Shown here: positions 10,573-24,400 of the stretch, in pieces
How the letters are laid out: every line of letters starts with the position of its first letter
Position numbering within the stretch: position 1 is the stretch's first letter
Source: Pisolithus tinctorius
Taxonomy: Eukaryota; Basidiomycota; Agaricomycetes; Boletales; Pisolithaceae
DNA length: 64,000 bases
Direction: 5' to 3'
Assembly (NCBI GenBank): GCA_024663395.1
Contig: JANFAH010000003.1
Span: forward strand, 3,472,001 to 3,536,000
Notes under the pieces: model-generated
Databases searched by the model: none
What the model was told of the DNA's origin: nothing
The model's input: only the letters and a program-made list of their open reading frames with translations
Position numbers and translations under genes: made by a program

Positions 10573-13385
10573 ATGCATCTTCTTTCAACTGGCTCGAGTG
10601 TCACTGGAAACAAACTTGCTGAAATGGAACACCCCCTTGACCCACTCACACCAGACGAGGCATGTACATAGTCTAACTGCCAATTAGTCTGCTGACGGCT
10701 TATCGGAAATTAGATTAATGCTGTTACCTTGACTATTAGGCGGTACACGGCCGAACACACAGACATCAAAGCGGTGGACTTCAACAACTGCGCTCTTTTG
10801 CCTCCCCCTAAGAGGGCCGTCCTCGCTGCCTTGGGCATTCCAACCGCTCCTGGTGGGAAGCCCGAAACCCCTATTAAGATCGTCAGGAAGGCAGAATCAG
10901 ACGTAAGTACAATACCACTAACCCTCAAGTCGGACGACCACTCATATCTGCGTTAGTTCTTTGACGTTGTGAACGGGTATGTGTTACTTTCGTAGTTCGA
11001 AAACTTTAATATAACAGAGAATTGCGCCACAGAGTTGCTTACAATACAGTCGTGGCATTTGATGATGAGGAATGGAAAGTGGAATCCCTCCAGCGTCTTC
11101 CGGAGGGCGCACAACCCCAAATAACTGTGGAAGAACTTATCCACTGTGAGGTTGTTGTACGGAATGATCCCAAAGTGCAAGCTCTGGCAAAGCAAGTTGG
11201 TAAGTCAATCGTATGCCACACCTCGCTGGGTCTGACATGCCGACGTAGGTGTTGAACCTCATCAAATCTTTGCCGATGGATGGGCCATTGGCTGGGACGA
11301 CCGGTTCCCGAAGAACCTGCGGCTCCAACAAGCTCTTTTGTTTGCTCGTTTTTCGCAACACGACAACCTTTATGCCCATCCATTGGTGACTTTGTCCGTT
11401 TTCAACGTGCCTTGCGACACTTGACTCTTCATGTCACCATAGGATTTCATCCCAGTGATTGATTCACTTGCAGGAAAGGTCATCCAGATCGATTTCCCGC
11501 CGTCATGGAGGAAAAAGAGTGATGGGGATGTTGAGCTCTCTGTGTCTACGACGCAACCACTGCCCCTTTCGGACGATTCATTTCCGGTAGCAAACCGCGC
11601 ACGTATTCCGCCTCCGTTGGCACCTCATGACTTCCTGCCCGACCTCATGGAGAAGGCAGATCCAAATTACAAAGAACGTGATGACCTGAAGCCATTACAT
11701 GTTGTTCAGCCTGAAGGCGTGTCTTTCAAGATGAAAGGTCATGTACTGGAGTGGCAGAAATGGAAGATGCATATAGGTGAACAACCCACTCCATTTCTCG
11801 TTAATTTGACGACCTGATCATGGGAAAAAATTAGCTTTCAGCCATCGCGAGGGTATTGTACTGTCTACCATCACATACAACGACGATGGAGAAATTCGTC
11901 CGATCTTCTACCGTCTTTCGATTGCAGAGATGGTTGTCCCTTATGGTGCCCCCGAATACCCCCACCCAAGGAAATTTGCATTCGATTCGTGAGTAAATAT
12001 TGTTGCCAATATAATGTGCCCCGTTTAACGCTTGCCGCAGAGGTGAATATGGTATGGGCACAGTGGCTAATGAACTCTCCCTCGGTTGCGATTGCCTGGG
12101 CAAAATTCATTACTTGGTGCGCCGCATGCTGCACCGTGGAAGATGCGATCTGACCGTAGTTCCGCATACCAGTCTGGCACTTATGTTACCCACTCTGGTG
12201 CCGCCCTCGTTATCAAGAATGCCATTTGCATTCATGAAGAAGATGCCGGTGTGTTATGGAAGCACTCTGACTTCCGTCCCGGTGGTCGCTCTCGGACCGT
12301 GAGGAGCCGGCGACTTGTTGTCAGCATGGTTTGCACTGTCGCCAACTATGGTGAGAATACTACCAATTTCCGCCCTGTTTCATATCAGACACTGAAGACC
12401 TCACGTATAGAATATATCTGGAATTACTACTTCTACCAGGACGGTAATGTTGAGGTTGAGATCCGTCTGACCGGTATTTTGCAAGTTTACGTCACAGCCT
12501 CTGATGAACCTACTCCCTATGGGATCACTGTCGCCCCCGGTATCAACGCTCATTATCATCAACACATTTTCTCCCTTCGTGTTGACCCTATGCTGGACGG
12601 TTTGCAGAACTCTGTCATTGAGTCGGACATTGTTGGTCTTGATGCACCGACGGGCACGAATGAGAATTTCGCTGGCAATGGCTTCGTCGTCAAGGATCGC
12701 GTTCTCAAGTCTCAAGTTGAAGACGGCGCACGGGATTTCAACTGGGCGAACGAGCGTCGTTGGCGGATCGCGAACCTGAACAAGACCCACTACGCATCGG
12801 GCAAGCCAGTGTCGTATGCAATTATGACGAAGGGTACTGTACTCCCTCTCTTGGCAAAACCTGATTCCTGGATTGCACGTCGGGCTACCTTTGCGCACAA
12901 GCAGCTCTGGGTCGTGAGAGACGAGGAAGGCTCAAGATTGTTCCCTAGCGGCAAATACGTCCCACAGACTCGAGAAGGGCCCAAAGATTCCGTCGGAAAG
13001 TGGGTGAATGAGGGTAACGGCAGCATTGAGAACGAGGACATCGTTCTCTTCCTTACGCTCGGTGAGTTGCTTTACTTTCCCCCCTTTTTTGACAGCCTGG
13101 AGTCTTTCCACGTGTACCGTAGGAACGACCCATATTCCCCGCCCGGAAGACTGGCCAGTGTGAGTCCGCCTCTTGGTTTCTTTGTCACGACCTGTAGCTT
13201 TGTCCTCCAGCATGCCTGTGGAACACCTTAGCGTCCTCTTCAAGCCTTCCAGTTTCTTCACTAACAACCCTAGTATGGACGTCCCTGGCACCAAAGACCG
13301 TCAAAGTCGACCCGCATTCGATACTGTCAACACCAATGGACAACATACGAACGCGGCGAACGGAACGGCGTGTTGCGCAAATTAA
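10573..13385 (+). CDS. Copper amine oxidase (primary-amine oxidase)
   Basis: Oxidises primary amines to aldehyde, ammonia and hydrogen peroxide, using copper and a topaquinone made from its own tyrosine. It lets fungi use amines as a nitrogen source. Twelve exons sum to 2220 nt, giving 739 residues. Family marks in order: HPLDPLTPDE at the N-terminus, RNDPKV, the PEGVSFKM region, the catalytic-base motif FDSGEYG, IHEEDAG, the cofactor motif NYEYIWN whose first tyrosine becomes topaquinone, the copper ligands HYHQH, and THIPRPEDWPVMP with the third histidine. The cofactor motif is split by the intron at 12351–12410, after the first base of the Glu codon. The first intron (10660–10713) needs a GC donor, because the nearby GT choice runs into a stop. 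The C-terminus (ACCAN) lacks a standard peroxisomal PTS1 tripeptide, so location is uncertain. Confidence 0.93.
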
Positions 13386-13777
13386 ACCTGCGGGGAATTA
13401 AGGACTCCAACGCCTTATCTATGTTCTACTATGTTCTATGGCCCATGCTTTCTTTGCACTGTACTCAAACTTGTTTCTGATTCTAACCCATGTATCATCA
13501 TGTTTGATATTGTATTATACTACTGAGTCCATGGAGGGGGCGGGACTGATGCAACAATTGATTCACCAGCGGGGACCTCTTAGCCATGGTAGTGAAAATG
13601 AGTGTTGTGTTGACTGACCGCCAATTATCGATTCAGCCAGTATACAGTACCTAACGATTATATCGAAGATGGGACTCGAAACTGAGGGGATTCCTTACGT
13701 GGTAAAGCCCATCCCATCCATACGGAATGACACGGAGGATACAACCTCCGTTCTAGTAGCACGGATGGATCACCATG
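13386..13777. other. Shared 3' intergenic region
   Basis: About 390 bp between the convergent amine oxidase and LTO1-like genes. I see only AT-rich terminator-like sequence and no gene. Confidence 0.4.
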
Positions 13778-14437
13778 TCAAAAGCTAAGTCCGTGCATCG
13801 TCGGGCGTTTGGTGTCCTCCTCCAATGCCCAGACTTGACGGATCGGGTTTTGGCGTACGTCCGGACCATCTCCTTCGCCGGTATTATCACCGAAGGATAA
13901 ATTTGCCCTCAACGTAGGCCGAACCCCCAGGCACGCGCATAAAGCCTTATACCGCGACCTAATCAAACGTTGCAGTTTTTCCATGTCGACTTCTTCAGCC
14001 ATGCTGTGGGATTGCGGGTCCGACGGATTGACTCGCGGAAATTGCTGAATGAGTTCAAGTAAATGTTTGATGTGGTGCACGGTGCGCCTGATGATGGGTC
14101 AGCAATGGGCAATATGGCGGGCAGGCAACACGATGGCGCAGGGCACACGCAACTGATCAGTGTCCGGCTGTCGGACATATATAGCTCGCCACGCCAATGC
14201 AAACCCTTCGTAAAAGCCAATTTCTTCCCAGATCTCAAAGCCTTTCTCTCTACCCAGTGCTCGCCCTTCGATTAGGCCGTGAATGCGTCCATGAGCGAAT
14301 CCGTCGGTATATCCAGCGTCATAAAATCTGTGAGACAAAAAAAAAGGCTCTCAGAGAGCTTGCTTTGCTGGTAACAAGAATGGCCTAGCAAACGTCTGTT
14401 CGAGGTGCACAAGTTGCTCGAGATCGAAGTCTTCCAT
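13778..14437 (-). CDS. LTO1-like protein (deca-GX3 family)
   Basis: Partner of Yae1 in the adaptor that loads Fe-S clusters onto the ribosome-recycling ATPase Rli1/ABCE1 in the cytosol. Exon 1 (14394–14437) encodes MEDFDLEQLVHLEQ. Exon 2 starts at 14327 and carries the regular Gly-x3 ladder of the family: DAGYTDGFAHGRIHGLIEG followed by RALGREKGFEIWEEIGFYEG. Exon 3 holds the helical tail (HHIKHLLELIQQFPRVNP) and stops at 13778. The first donor is a weak GTTTGC but is the only one that restores EQTFYDAGY. The second intron (about 14090–14150) is less certain. Length is about 170 residues, normal for the family. The C-terminal tryptophan that recruits the targeting complex is not seen at the very end (the tail is MHGLSF). 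Confidence 0.75.
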
Positions 14438-14913
14438 AGTGATAGTGATCGATTGTGGATGGTGCGGAATCAAATCGACTTGGCAAGCGGCTAAAGCTGG
14501 AAGAGCCGAGGCCTGCTCAGCCGATGCACGGCATATGATGTTGACATCCACAACAACTCCGAGAGCGTGAGTCTACTCGGCAAATGGAGCCAAATTTAAA
14601 CTCTGTTCTTCCTAATAGCTTAGGATGAATGCGTGGAGTGTGCCAAGACCCACTTGCTCGTACCACTTGGTGATCAGTTTCAAGGTAGGCACTCGCGCGC
14701 GGTTGTGGTATCGGCTGCCTTTTTCATTTGCTGGTCGGATGGTTCTTGTGCCGGTTGTACTTGCCAGTCTGCATGCTAGCTTATATGACTTCTCCGAACC
14801 TTCAAATCAAGCAGTCGGGGCCCTTTTGAACGATATTGGATGATGGTTCACGGGCCGTACTTAAACAAGGTTCAAATCGGGACCATGGTTCCACCATCCT
14901 CTCTGCCGCTATC
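14438..14913. other. Divergent promoter region
   Basis: About 475 bp between the LTO1-like gene and the FAD monooxygenase, which are transcribed apart. No coding pattern was recognised. Confidence 0.4.
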
Positions 14914-17537
<2,624 letters not shown>

Positions 17538-17711
17538 ACTATCGTAGATGTTCCCCACCATGCATGTGTTATTGTATCTTGTTTTCATCGTGCATTTGGA
17601 TGTTCAATATTTCAATACCAATGTTCAGTACTCCGAAGGTGTCCACCTCATGCGCTTATGTAATGCAACAGCCAAGAATCGGCCCGAAACAGTGGCCTAA
17701 GCGTCCCCGCC

Positions 17712-18727
17712 ATGGTACGGTCAACAAAATCGGCAAAAACCCCTCGATCTGTGCAGAGCCCAGCAGCATCATCGTCAAAAGAACTGCCGTTTCCTCAGGA
17801 CGGGTTCGCTGACAACAGCGTCGAGCTCCCTAGTTCGGAAAGTGAGGGTACAGACGATGCAAATGACAGTATCGACCAGGATGAAACGAATGATGATGAC
17901 CTAGACGAAGGCATGGACCACGAGGGATTTGCAGGGCCATCTTCGAAAGTGGTCAAGCCGTTGACACCCGAGGGCCTCGCGGCCTTCAATGCAGAGATTG
18001 CACGGACGGGTGTAGTCTATATATCCCGAATCCCCCCAGGAATGCGCCCAGAGAAGGTGCGGCATCTGATGACGCACTATGGGGAGGTAGGAAGGGTGTA
18101 TTTGCAGAAGGAAGGTCAGTATATCTTTTGTTTGAGTCGTGGTCGACTCGCCTTCATTCTTAATGCAGACCCTAAGACGACGTATCTTCGACGAAAATAT
18201 ACCACCGACAAGAAACCCCATTTTACAGAGGGTTGGGTAGAGTTCAAGGATAAGAAGGTAGCGCGGACGGTAGCTGCCATGCTCAATGCTCAGCCTATCG
18301 GAGGGAAGAAGGGCACGCGATGGAGAGATGATGTCTGGACGATGACATATCTCCCGAAATTCAAGTGGAATATGCTAACCGAGCAAATAGGTCGGTAACG
18401 AAATACTCCTTACTCATCACCGGGCACTGATGTTGCGGCGTTATAGCTCACGAAGCAGCTGCGAGAACCGCTAAATTACGAGTCGAAATCACGCAGTCAA
18501 GATCAGAACAGAACGAGTATCTCAGAAATGTCGAGTTGGCGCGGATAGTGGATAAGCGGAACGAGAAGCGGAAGGAAAAGGGTTTGGAACCTCTTCAACT
18601 AAAAGAGAAAAGAGAAAAACGACCGCCAGTCGATGATGACAGTCGGGAGAAGCGAAAGAAGCGACCCAGGGTGGATGACGATGCGAGAAATACTCAGTTG
18701 CAGGACGTGTTGGGTAGTATATTTTGA
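17712..18727 (+). CDS. ESF2: ESF2/ABT1-type pre-18S rRNA processing factor
   Basis: Nucleolar RNA-binding protein of the small-subunit processome. The yeast family member works with the helicase Dbp8 at early 18S pre-rRNA cleavage. Three exons: an acidic Ser/Asp/Glu-rich N-terminus, then an RRM-like core ([20 protein letters not shown], the end of RNP2), then, after an intron, [11 protein letters not shown], the family hallmark [19 protein letters not shown], and the [21 protein letters not shown] block. A last exon starts [15 protein letters not shown] and ends in a Lys/Arg-rich tail. Introns begin at GTCAGT and GTCGGT. The order RRM, KFKW block, basic coiled tail matches the family, and the length of about 280–300 residues is usual. 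It ends about 100 bp before SWI5 on the same strand. Confidence 0.9.
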
Positions 18728-18823
18728 ATGACTGTGTCGCGGATGCGTCTACGCTAAGTTGCTTGCGACCAAACTTCTCACCACCCCAAAGACTTTTCCA
18801 AGTGTAAAACCCAACGCAACATC

Positions 18824-19302
18824 ATGCATGCAGCCACCTCCGCCAAGGTAGGGTAACTCAAAACCGGACGATAACTAAAAGCAATATTCCTCGTACTTCA
18901 GAAGCAGCGTGAATATGTCGAACAGCTCCAAGCAGAAATAAATGCTCTGCAGGCACGGCTAGGGTACGAAGCGAACGTTCCGAAACAAGCCCCTATCCTG
19001 ATCCTCTTCATGTAGAGAGGAGGAAAAGGCGGAAACCATTGTATCGAACCACATTAAACTGCTCCATCGTTACAATGAAGCAAAAGATGCGACCCAGGTG
19101 CGGGAGGTCCTCATTTTTTTTTGGACTTGTTAGCTTATTAGCGCTGCTATGTACCGAAGATTCTGGTTGGCAGGGTATGTCGGTGACTTAACGAGGTCAG
19201 ATATGGTCTCCAAACACGAACTCTCTCTAGCTTGCATCCCTCAAGGGAACGACCGTTCGACAAATTTACATCGACATGGATCTGCTGGACGACGCAAATT
19301 GA
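18824..19302 (+). CDS. SWI5: SWI5 recombination mediator subunit
   Basis: Small partner of Sfr1 that stabilises Rad51/Dmc1 filaments in homologous recombination. Five exons sum to 255 nt (84 residues, the size of fission yeast Swi5): 18824–18847, 18902–18963, 19016–19097, 19160–19174 and 19231–19302. Conserved features are the N-terminal coiled coil (KQREYVEQLQAEINALQARL), HIKLLHRYNEAKDATQ, ILVGRLASLKGTTVRQIY and the acidic C-terminus. The fourth exon is only 15 nt and encodes exactly ILVGR. It follows a GAAG acceptor and precedes a GTATGT donor. Without it the protein breaks in its most conserved stretch, so the microexon is well supported by homology. It starts about 100 bp after ESF2, so the two could be read as a tandem pair. 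Confidence 0.88.
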
Positions 19303-19833
19303 AATAATCACGGTGAATCGGTGGGGTGCTCTTCGTAATTCTCTTGATGTGTCACAGCCGTGTCGGTGACTGCGTGCATACCTAACATTAGCCATTGACA
19401 CGCATATATGCGGGAAGGAAGTTCTCTCGTATCGTCCATTGCAGTACATCCTATCCCAGCAACGTGTGTGACCAGCCTTCTCGAATCTCTCCGAGCTGAG
19501 GATCGAATTCACGTCAAGACTTGATCAACCAACACATGGGTTAGGTGCTCGCGGAGGGCTGGAGTGATAGCAACTCCGCTCATCTGCTGTAAGGGATCAT
19601 TCGATCATTCGAGTTGGTAGAAATCGAATTGTGGACGGGTATCGTCACAGAAGAGAAGCTCCCCACCTGCCCAGTAAGCATGTATGCGCCAGGCGGCAAA
19701 TCTGCGAGCCAAACCTTCGTTAATGGGGCACTTTCAGAAATTGACACATCATCGTACCTCCTAAAGGACACCGAAATGATCATAACGCACAACTCTGGGC
19801 TGCAGTAATCGTCGACGGTTCAAGCATGCCCAG
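19303..19833. other. Intergenic, nothing recognised
   Basis: About 530 bp between the convergent SWI5 and RCC1-repeat genes. Open frames here lack any domain pattern. Confidence 0.4.
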
Positions 19834-21159
19834 TCATTGTGATGGCAGAGCCAGCCAGCTGGTACCACAAGCTGCCCACACATCAACCACATTCCCTATA
19901 GGGCCCGCACCGTCCCTGGGCCAGATTTGTGCAGGAAGGGTGACATCTTCCAGCATTCCAAGTCCAAGGTTTCCGTGCTCGTTCCACCCCCAACCCCAAA
20001 CACTATTAGATATACCCTTCCCCATGTCCCCTGACGGCGAGGTCAACACGAGCACATGCTCGCTGCCGCATGCCAGCTTGATGATATGGGTTGTGGGCTC
20101 GATGGGTAGCTTTACAATGCCAATTGTGTTTGAGTTAGACGCCGCAGAGTTAGTTCTGCCAAGTTGCCCTTTTGCATTGCTCCCCGTCGCAAGTAGAAGG
20201 TCTTGCATACCTTCGCGGGTATGGACGTATGTCCCATTCCATGTGCACCCGATTCTCTCAATGGGCATCTGCAACAATGGGAGGCCATCGAGCTGGTCCT
20301 TTCTGTTAGAACCAAGCACTGATATGCGGTTAGATTCGTGTAAGACAACAGTGTGTTCGTTCCCCAGCGCACAGCAACGCATAGGATCGCTCGCTACGTC
20401 TATGGGTATCAGTGCTGGACGGCTGATGACCGCAGCCTTCGTTTTCTGGCCCAATTGACCTTGTCGTGAAGATCCCCACCCAACGAGGACTGAAGACAAG
20501 GTCGTACCGTCGGCGGTGCAAGTCTGTAGCTCTACCACAACGTGTCGCGGTCCCGCCTGGAGGGATCCGATGGTGAGAACACTATTAGGAGGCTTTGCGC
20601 CTGCTTTTTCGTCTAGTGCAGAGGCTAGATTGACGATCCTCGCCTTATTTGCGGCATTCAAGTTCTCTCCACCACCTAGCGCACCAAAATCGTTGCTGCC
20701 CATGGATATGAGTATGTCTGGTCTCCCGGGGCACGATAATACGAGATATGTTGTCTCCCATGCAGCGGCCACGAGACGACATGTGTACGGCAATCTCCTC
20801 TGCTGAAACAGCTCACCAAATGGCATCGAAAGCGGCCTGAATACGAAGGGCTCATCCTTTGATGCCTCCATTGGCGCGTTACTAGTACGGTCTGGTCCTA
20901 GCTGTCCTTTGCTCCCATCACCTGCACCCCACAATTGGACATCTCCGTCCTTAGACTGGAGGAGGATAACAGTATGGTTTGAACCGCTCGCAAGGCCTAA
21001 GATTCTGGCGGTGTTGGTCGGTAAGTGGGGACCGTGGTCTTCGAACACGCAAGGTGTGAATGAGTGGGCGTCATCAGTGGAGCCGATCCCCAGTTGCCCG
21101 CGAGCGTTGGAGCCTGCTGCTAGCAAAGTGGTAGGATAAGGACTTGAGGGTGTTGTCAT
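19834..21159 (-). CDS. RCC1-repeat protein (ATS1-like)
   Basis: Single-exon gene for 441 residues from the ATG at 21157–21159. It is a seven-bladed RCC1-type propeller: the glycine-rich blade signatures GSNARGQLG, WGAGDGSKGQLG, GSNDFGALG, GWGSSRQGQLG, GSNRKDQLDG, GSNAKGQLG and GWGWNEHGNLG recur at about 60-residue spacing, each followed by a GxxHTVxL-type strand. The length and the lack of extra domains resemble yeast Ats1, which works with Kti11/Dph3 in wobble-uridine modification and diphthamide synthesis. A Ran exchange factor (true RCC1) is less likely, because the nuclear-localisation tail and the usual spacing are missing. It lies tail to tail with SWI5. Confidence 0.75.
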   Translation of the reverse strand: MTTPSSPYPTTLLAAGSNARGQLGIGSTDDAHSFTPCVFEDHGPHLPTNTARILGLASGSNHTVILLQSKDGDVQLWGAGDGSKGQLGPDRTSNAPMEASKDEPFVFRPLSMPFGELFQQRRLPYTCRLVAAAWETTYLVLSCPGRPDILISMGSNDFGALGGGENLNAANKARIVNLASALDEKAGAKPPNSVLTIGSLQAGPRHVVVELQTCTADGTTLSSVLVGWGSSRQGQLGQKTKAAVISRPALIPIDVASDPMRCCALGNEHTVVLHESNRISVLGSNRKDQLDGLPLLQMPIERIGCTWNGTYVHTREGMQDLLLATGSNAKGQLGRTNSAASNSNTIGIVKLPIEPTTHIIKLACGSEHVLVLTSPSGDMGKGISNSVWGWGWNEHGNLGLGMLEDVTLPAQIWPRDGAGPIGNVVDVWAACGTSWLALPSQ

Positions 21160-21490
21160 CGCCTTGAAATCCCAGTGTACAGTTCGGATTCCAGTGCAGA
21201 GTTTGTTTGCTACGAACGGGCGACTCTACAGCATTATCAATAGGGTCACCCTAAGTCGGCACCTACGCCGCCCGACCACCATAAATTTAGCTGTAGGTGT
21301 AGGCGCCAACTTTGAGTGAGGCTATTGTATGTACTGTCGCCTTGGCTTCGAGGAAATTACTGTCGCATCACTACGCAGTACGATACAGACTATAGTTACA
21401 TATACGCAATGAAATTATGTACACTAGATTAATGGGCATCATCTCTCAAGGTATCGCTTCCTCGTACATGTACGTGGGCATCAAGGATAG
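21160..21490. other. Intergenic, nothing recognised
   Basis: About 330 bp between the start of the RCC1-repeat gene and the 3' end of RAPTOR. It contains a GC-rich imperfect inverted patch (GGCACCTACGCC near 21259 and GTAGGCGCC near 21298), with no gene. Confidence 0.35.
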
Positions 21491-24400
21491 TTAGGAGAGT
21501 TTGGAACCCATAAGTTTGACTATCGACACGCGGCTCGTCAGTATTATTTCAAAGGTAGAAATTGCAAATACGCACCAGTTCCGTCGGGCTCACCAACGGC
21601 GTACATCATTTCTAGAGGGTGGAAAGCAAAAGACGTATATCTGGGAATATATGACGAAGGCGGACGTCGGGAATATACGGGTAACCCTGTCGGCAGCATC
21701 ATCGAAGAGAGAACGTTGAAATCCGTCATAGAGTGTAACAAGAGTCGTTGGTGTCTCCAGTTCGCTGGGGTGAGCGCAGATGTACTGTTAAGGTGCAAAT
21801 GGTTCAGCAACGACCAAACAAGATGTCTGGATGCACGTACGTGGAAAAAACGGCAGTTTGGGGATGGACGTCGAAGGTCGATAGCCCTCCTGGATGTAGA
21901 TCTAGTGTGTGGATGGGGCGCTCGGGACCTCTGACATCCCATAGGCGGACGTCTCCAGCAAGGCTGGTTACATGAGCCAATGCGCGCTTGATAAGGAGAC
22001 TGAAACAGACCTGGTTGACAGGAATTGCCCACTATATCTTGGGTGATATTTGACGTTCTGTACCCACGAAGGATGGCTTTGGTAGGTCCTAACTATTGCA
22101 TCTTCTTCCTCTAGACGGCGATCAAACATTTTTATGACACCATCTGCAAATGCAGCCAAGAAAGTTGATACAGAGGTGTGGTCAGACACTATAGCAGTGA
22201 CAGGACTTTCAGAGTTGGTCTCCAAATTCTGCCACGGGGTTAGTACATGTTTAGCGGAGCCCCGATATGCCCATATACTCACCAATACATGCAACTCGGT
22301 ATGCCCCTCCCAAACTCCGATGATCCTAGAGTCACCGCCCACAAGTAAAGTACCTCCCACTTGTCTCCAGTCCATAACGATTCCGGTTCCTCTCCGAACG
22401 CTTATCATCTCATCAAGGGCGCGGAAAGAGCTGACCATCTGCAGTGGACCCTGGTCCAGCGCGGGATCATAATTGCGATACAATCGTATAATGCCGTCGG
22501 CTACCGAGGAATAATCAATGGACTTGGGCAGCTCGAAACATCATTAACGAACCCGAGCCTGTCATAATAATGCCGCCAACATCTTGGTTGATGATATGTA
22601 GCGACGTGATGCTTGTCCCACGAGGATTGCCGTTGCAGAAATAATTCAACCGCTTCCGTTGGGACCAATCCCAAACGCTGTGACTTCTGTCAGATCTTAC
22701 AACATTACTTAAGACGAAGTGCAGACCTTATCATATCTGTGTCATTGGCGACAACTAGATGTGGATCGTAGGAATGGAGTGCCATGGAGAGCGGGTTGCC
22801 GTTGACTTGCAAGTTCGCTACCGGCCTGTCCCATTGTACGCGTTCTGTACGAGTCCCAACATCAGGCAGAAGCGACATAAGTGTCGAAATAGATTACCTG
22901 CTTGGAGAGTCTGGGGCTGTGCCTCGGTTATTAGCTGTTCGTTCCGTTGTTGCCTCCAAACTTGATAATTGTACTGCACACTTCCAGGCTCATCTGCTTC
23001 TGCTTGCTATGGATATCAACACAACGTGAGATTGGGCCGCACATAATCGTAACCTTCGTACCCTCATTTGGGGCTCCTTGAAGTACTCGCAGCACCAATC
23101 AAAGAACGAGCTCTTCAGAGGGAGGACATCTCTAAGTCCATTTCCCGTTCCACAGCCTAGCGGCACACTGCCCGAGTCCGTCGAAAACGTACTCCCGCAT
23201 GGGCTGCTAAGGTCACCACCAAGCCCACTCAGGTCAGGTGCATGTCGCCGCCCATGGGCGCCTGATCGCCGACGTGCGCGCAAGCGTACCATATCCTCTT
23301 CCATGAGTGCCTCCATCACGTTCAGTGGCGTGTAGTCGGGTTGCGGAGCATACTCCGTTGGAGATGGTGGTAGCGAAGCCCTCGTGGGGGTCGGCGGACG
23401 AGAATAGGGTGATGCGTACTGCGCAAAGTTCAAGTTCGGGGATGGGGGTCGTGACTGTGTTGCGTCCAAGCGTGACGGGGTCGAAAACCCGGGAAGGGGG
23501 CTGGGAGGTACCCGACCTTCTTCCACGCTTGGGAAGGCGATTCCACCAGCAAACGAGCGCAGCACGCTTGCAAAGGAGGACGTACGCCGAAGTGTGCTTG
23601 TGACGCCAGAAAAGGTGCTAGCTACAGTGTCAGCCCGCTTGAGACTGGGCCGGCTGGTAGTAGGTGTGGGGGGACGTGGCATGAGCGGTGAAGACTGGAG
23701 AGATGGACCACGAGAGTGTGGACCAGCTGCAGATCCATGGTAACTCGGTGGTACGGGTGGGGAGTCGAGCGTTGTACAATCGAGCCGGTAAAATGGAGAT
23801 GCAAGGAGAAGGGCCATGACATAGTCGGTGATGGTCTGTGCATTTGTTGCGACTTCGTGATATGGGTCAACAGTGAGCTCAAGGAGAGCGACAAATATAG
23901 TGAAGAACGATGAAAGTAGCACGCGATTCTCTTCACGAACCGCATCGTCGTCCGCGAAGGAATCAAGCCATTCGGACATGGCCTGCGAGGTCACTTCTTC
24001 TTCACGAGGCTGCGGGTTCATTTCGGTTCGCCACTTACGATCTTCTTCCCAGTAGATCCACGCGCAGACGACAAAGTAACCTCGCCATTCTTTGACAAGG
24101 CAGCTAATAAGGACGAGAAGTTCTTTACGAACCATGGGGCTCGCATCTTCCTTTGCGACAACTGTTGCGCCTGTGACAACTGCAACTTCCATGCGAAAAT
24201 GAACACGTTCTTCAAGTTGGTATTGCGTTCCACTACCCCCGCCTCCTTGTTTAGCAGGGTCAGCAGAACCACTTGCGCCCATGAACGTGCCCAAGGCGTA
24301 CATAGCAGCAGCCCGCACCTCCGGAGAAGCATCGGAAAGTAGCGGAACGAGTTTGTCCTGCGTACCTCGGTCGACGCCATATACCTTGATCTCGTCGTTT

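Noticed and set aside
10660..10665. GT donor four bases downstream of the amine oxidase GC donor
   Set aside because: Using it shifts the next exon into an immediate stop, whereas the GC donor restores the family sequence.
14868..14880. GGTTCAAATC, another possible tRNA B-box
   Set aside because: No T-stem pairing, and it lies in the leader just before the FAD monooxygenase start.
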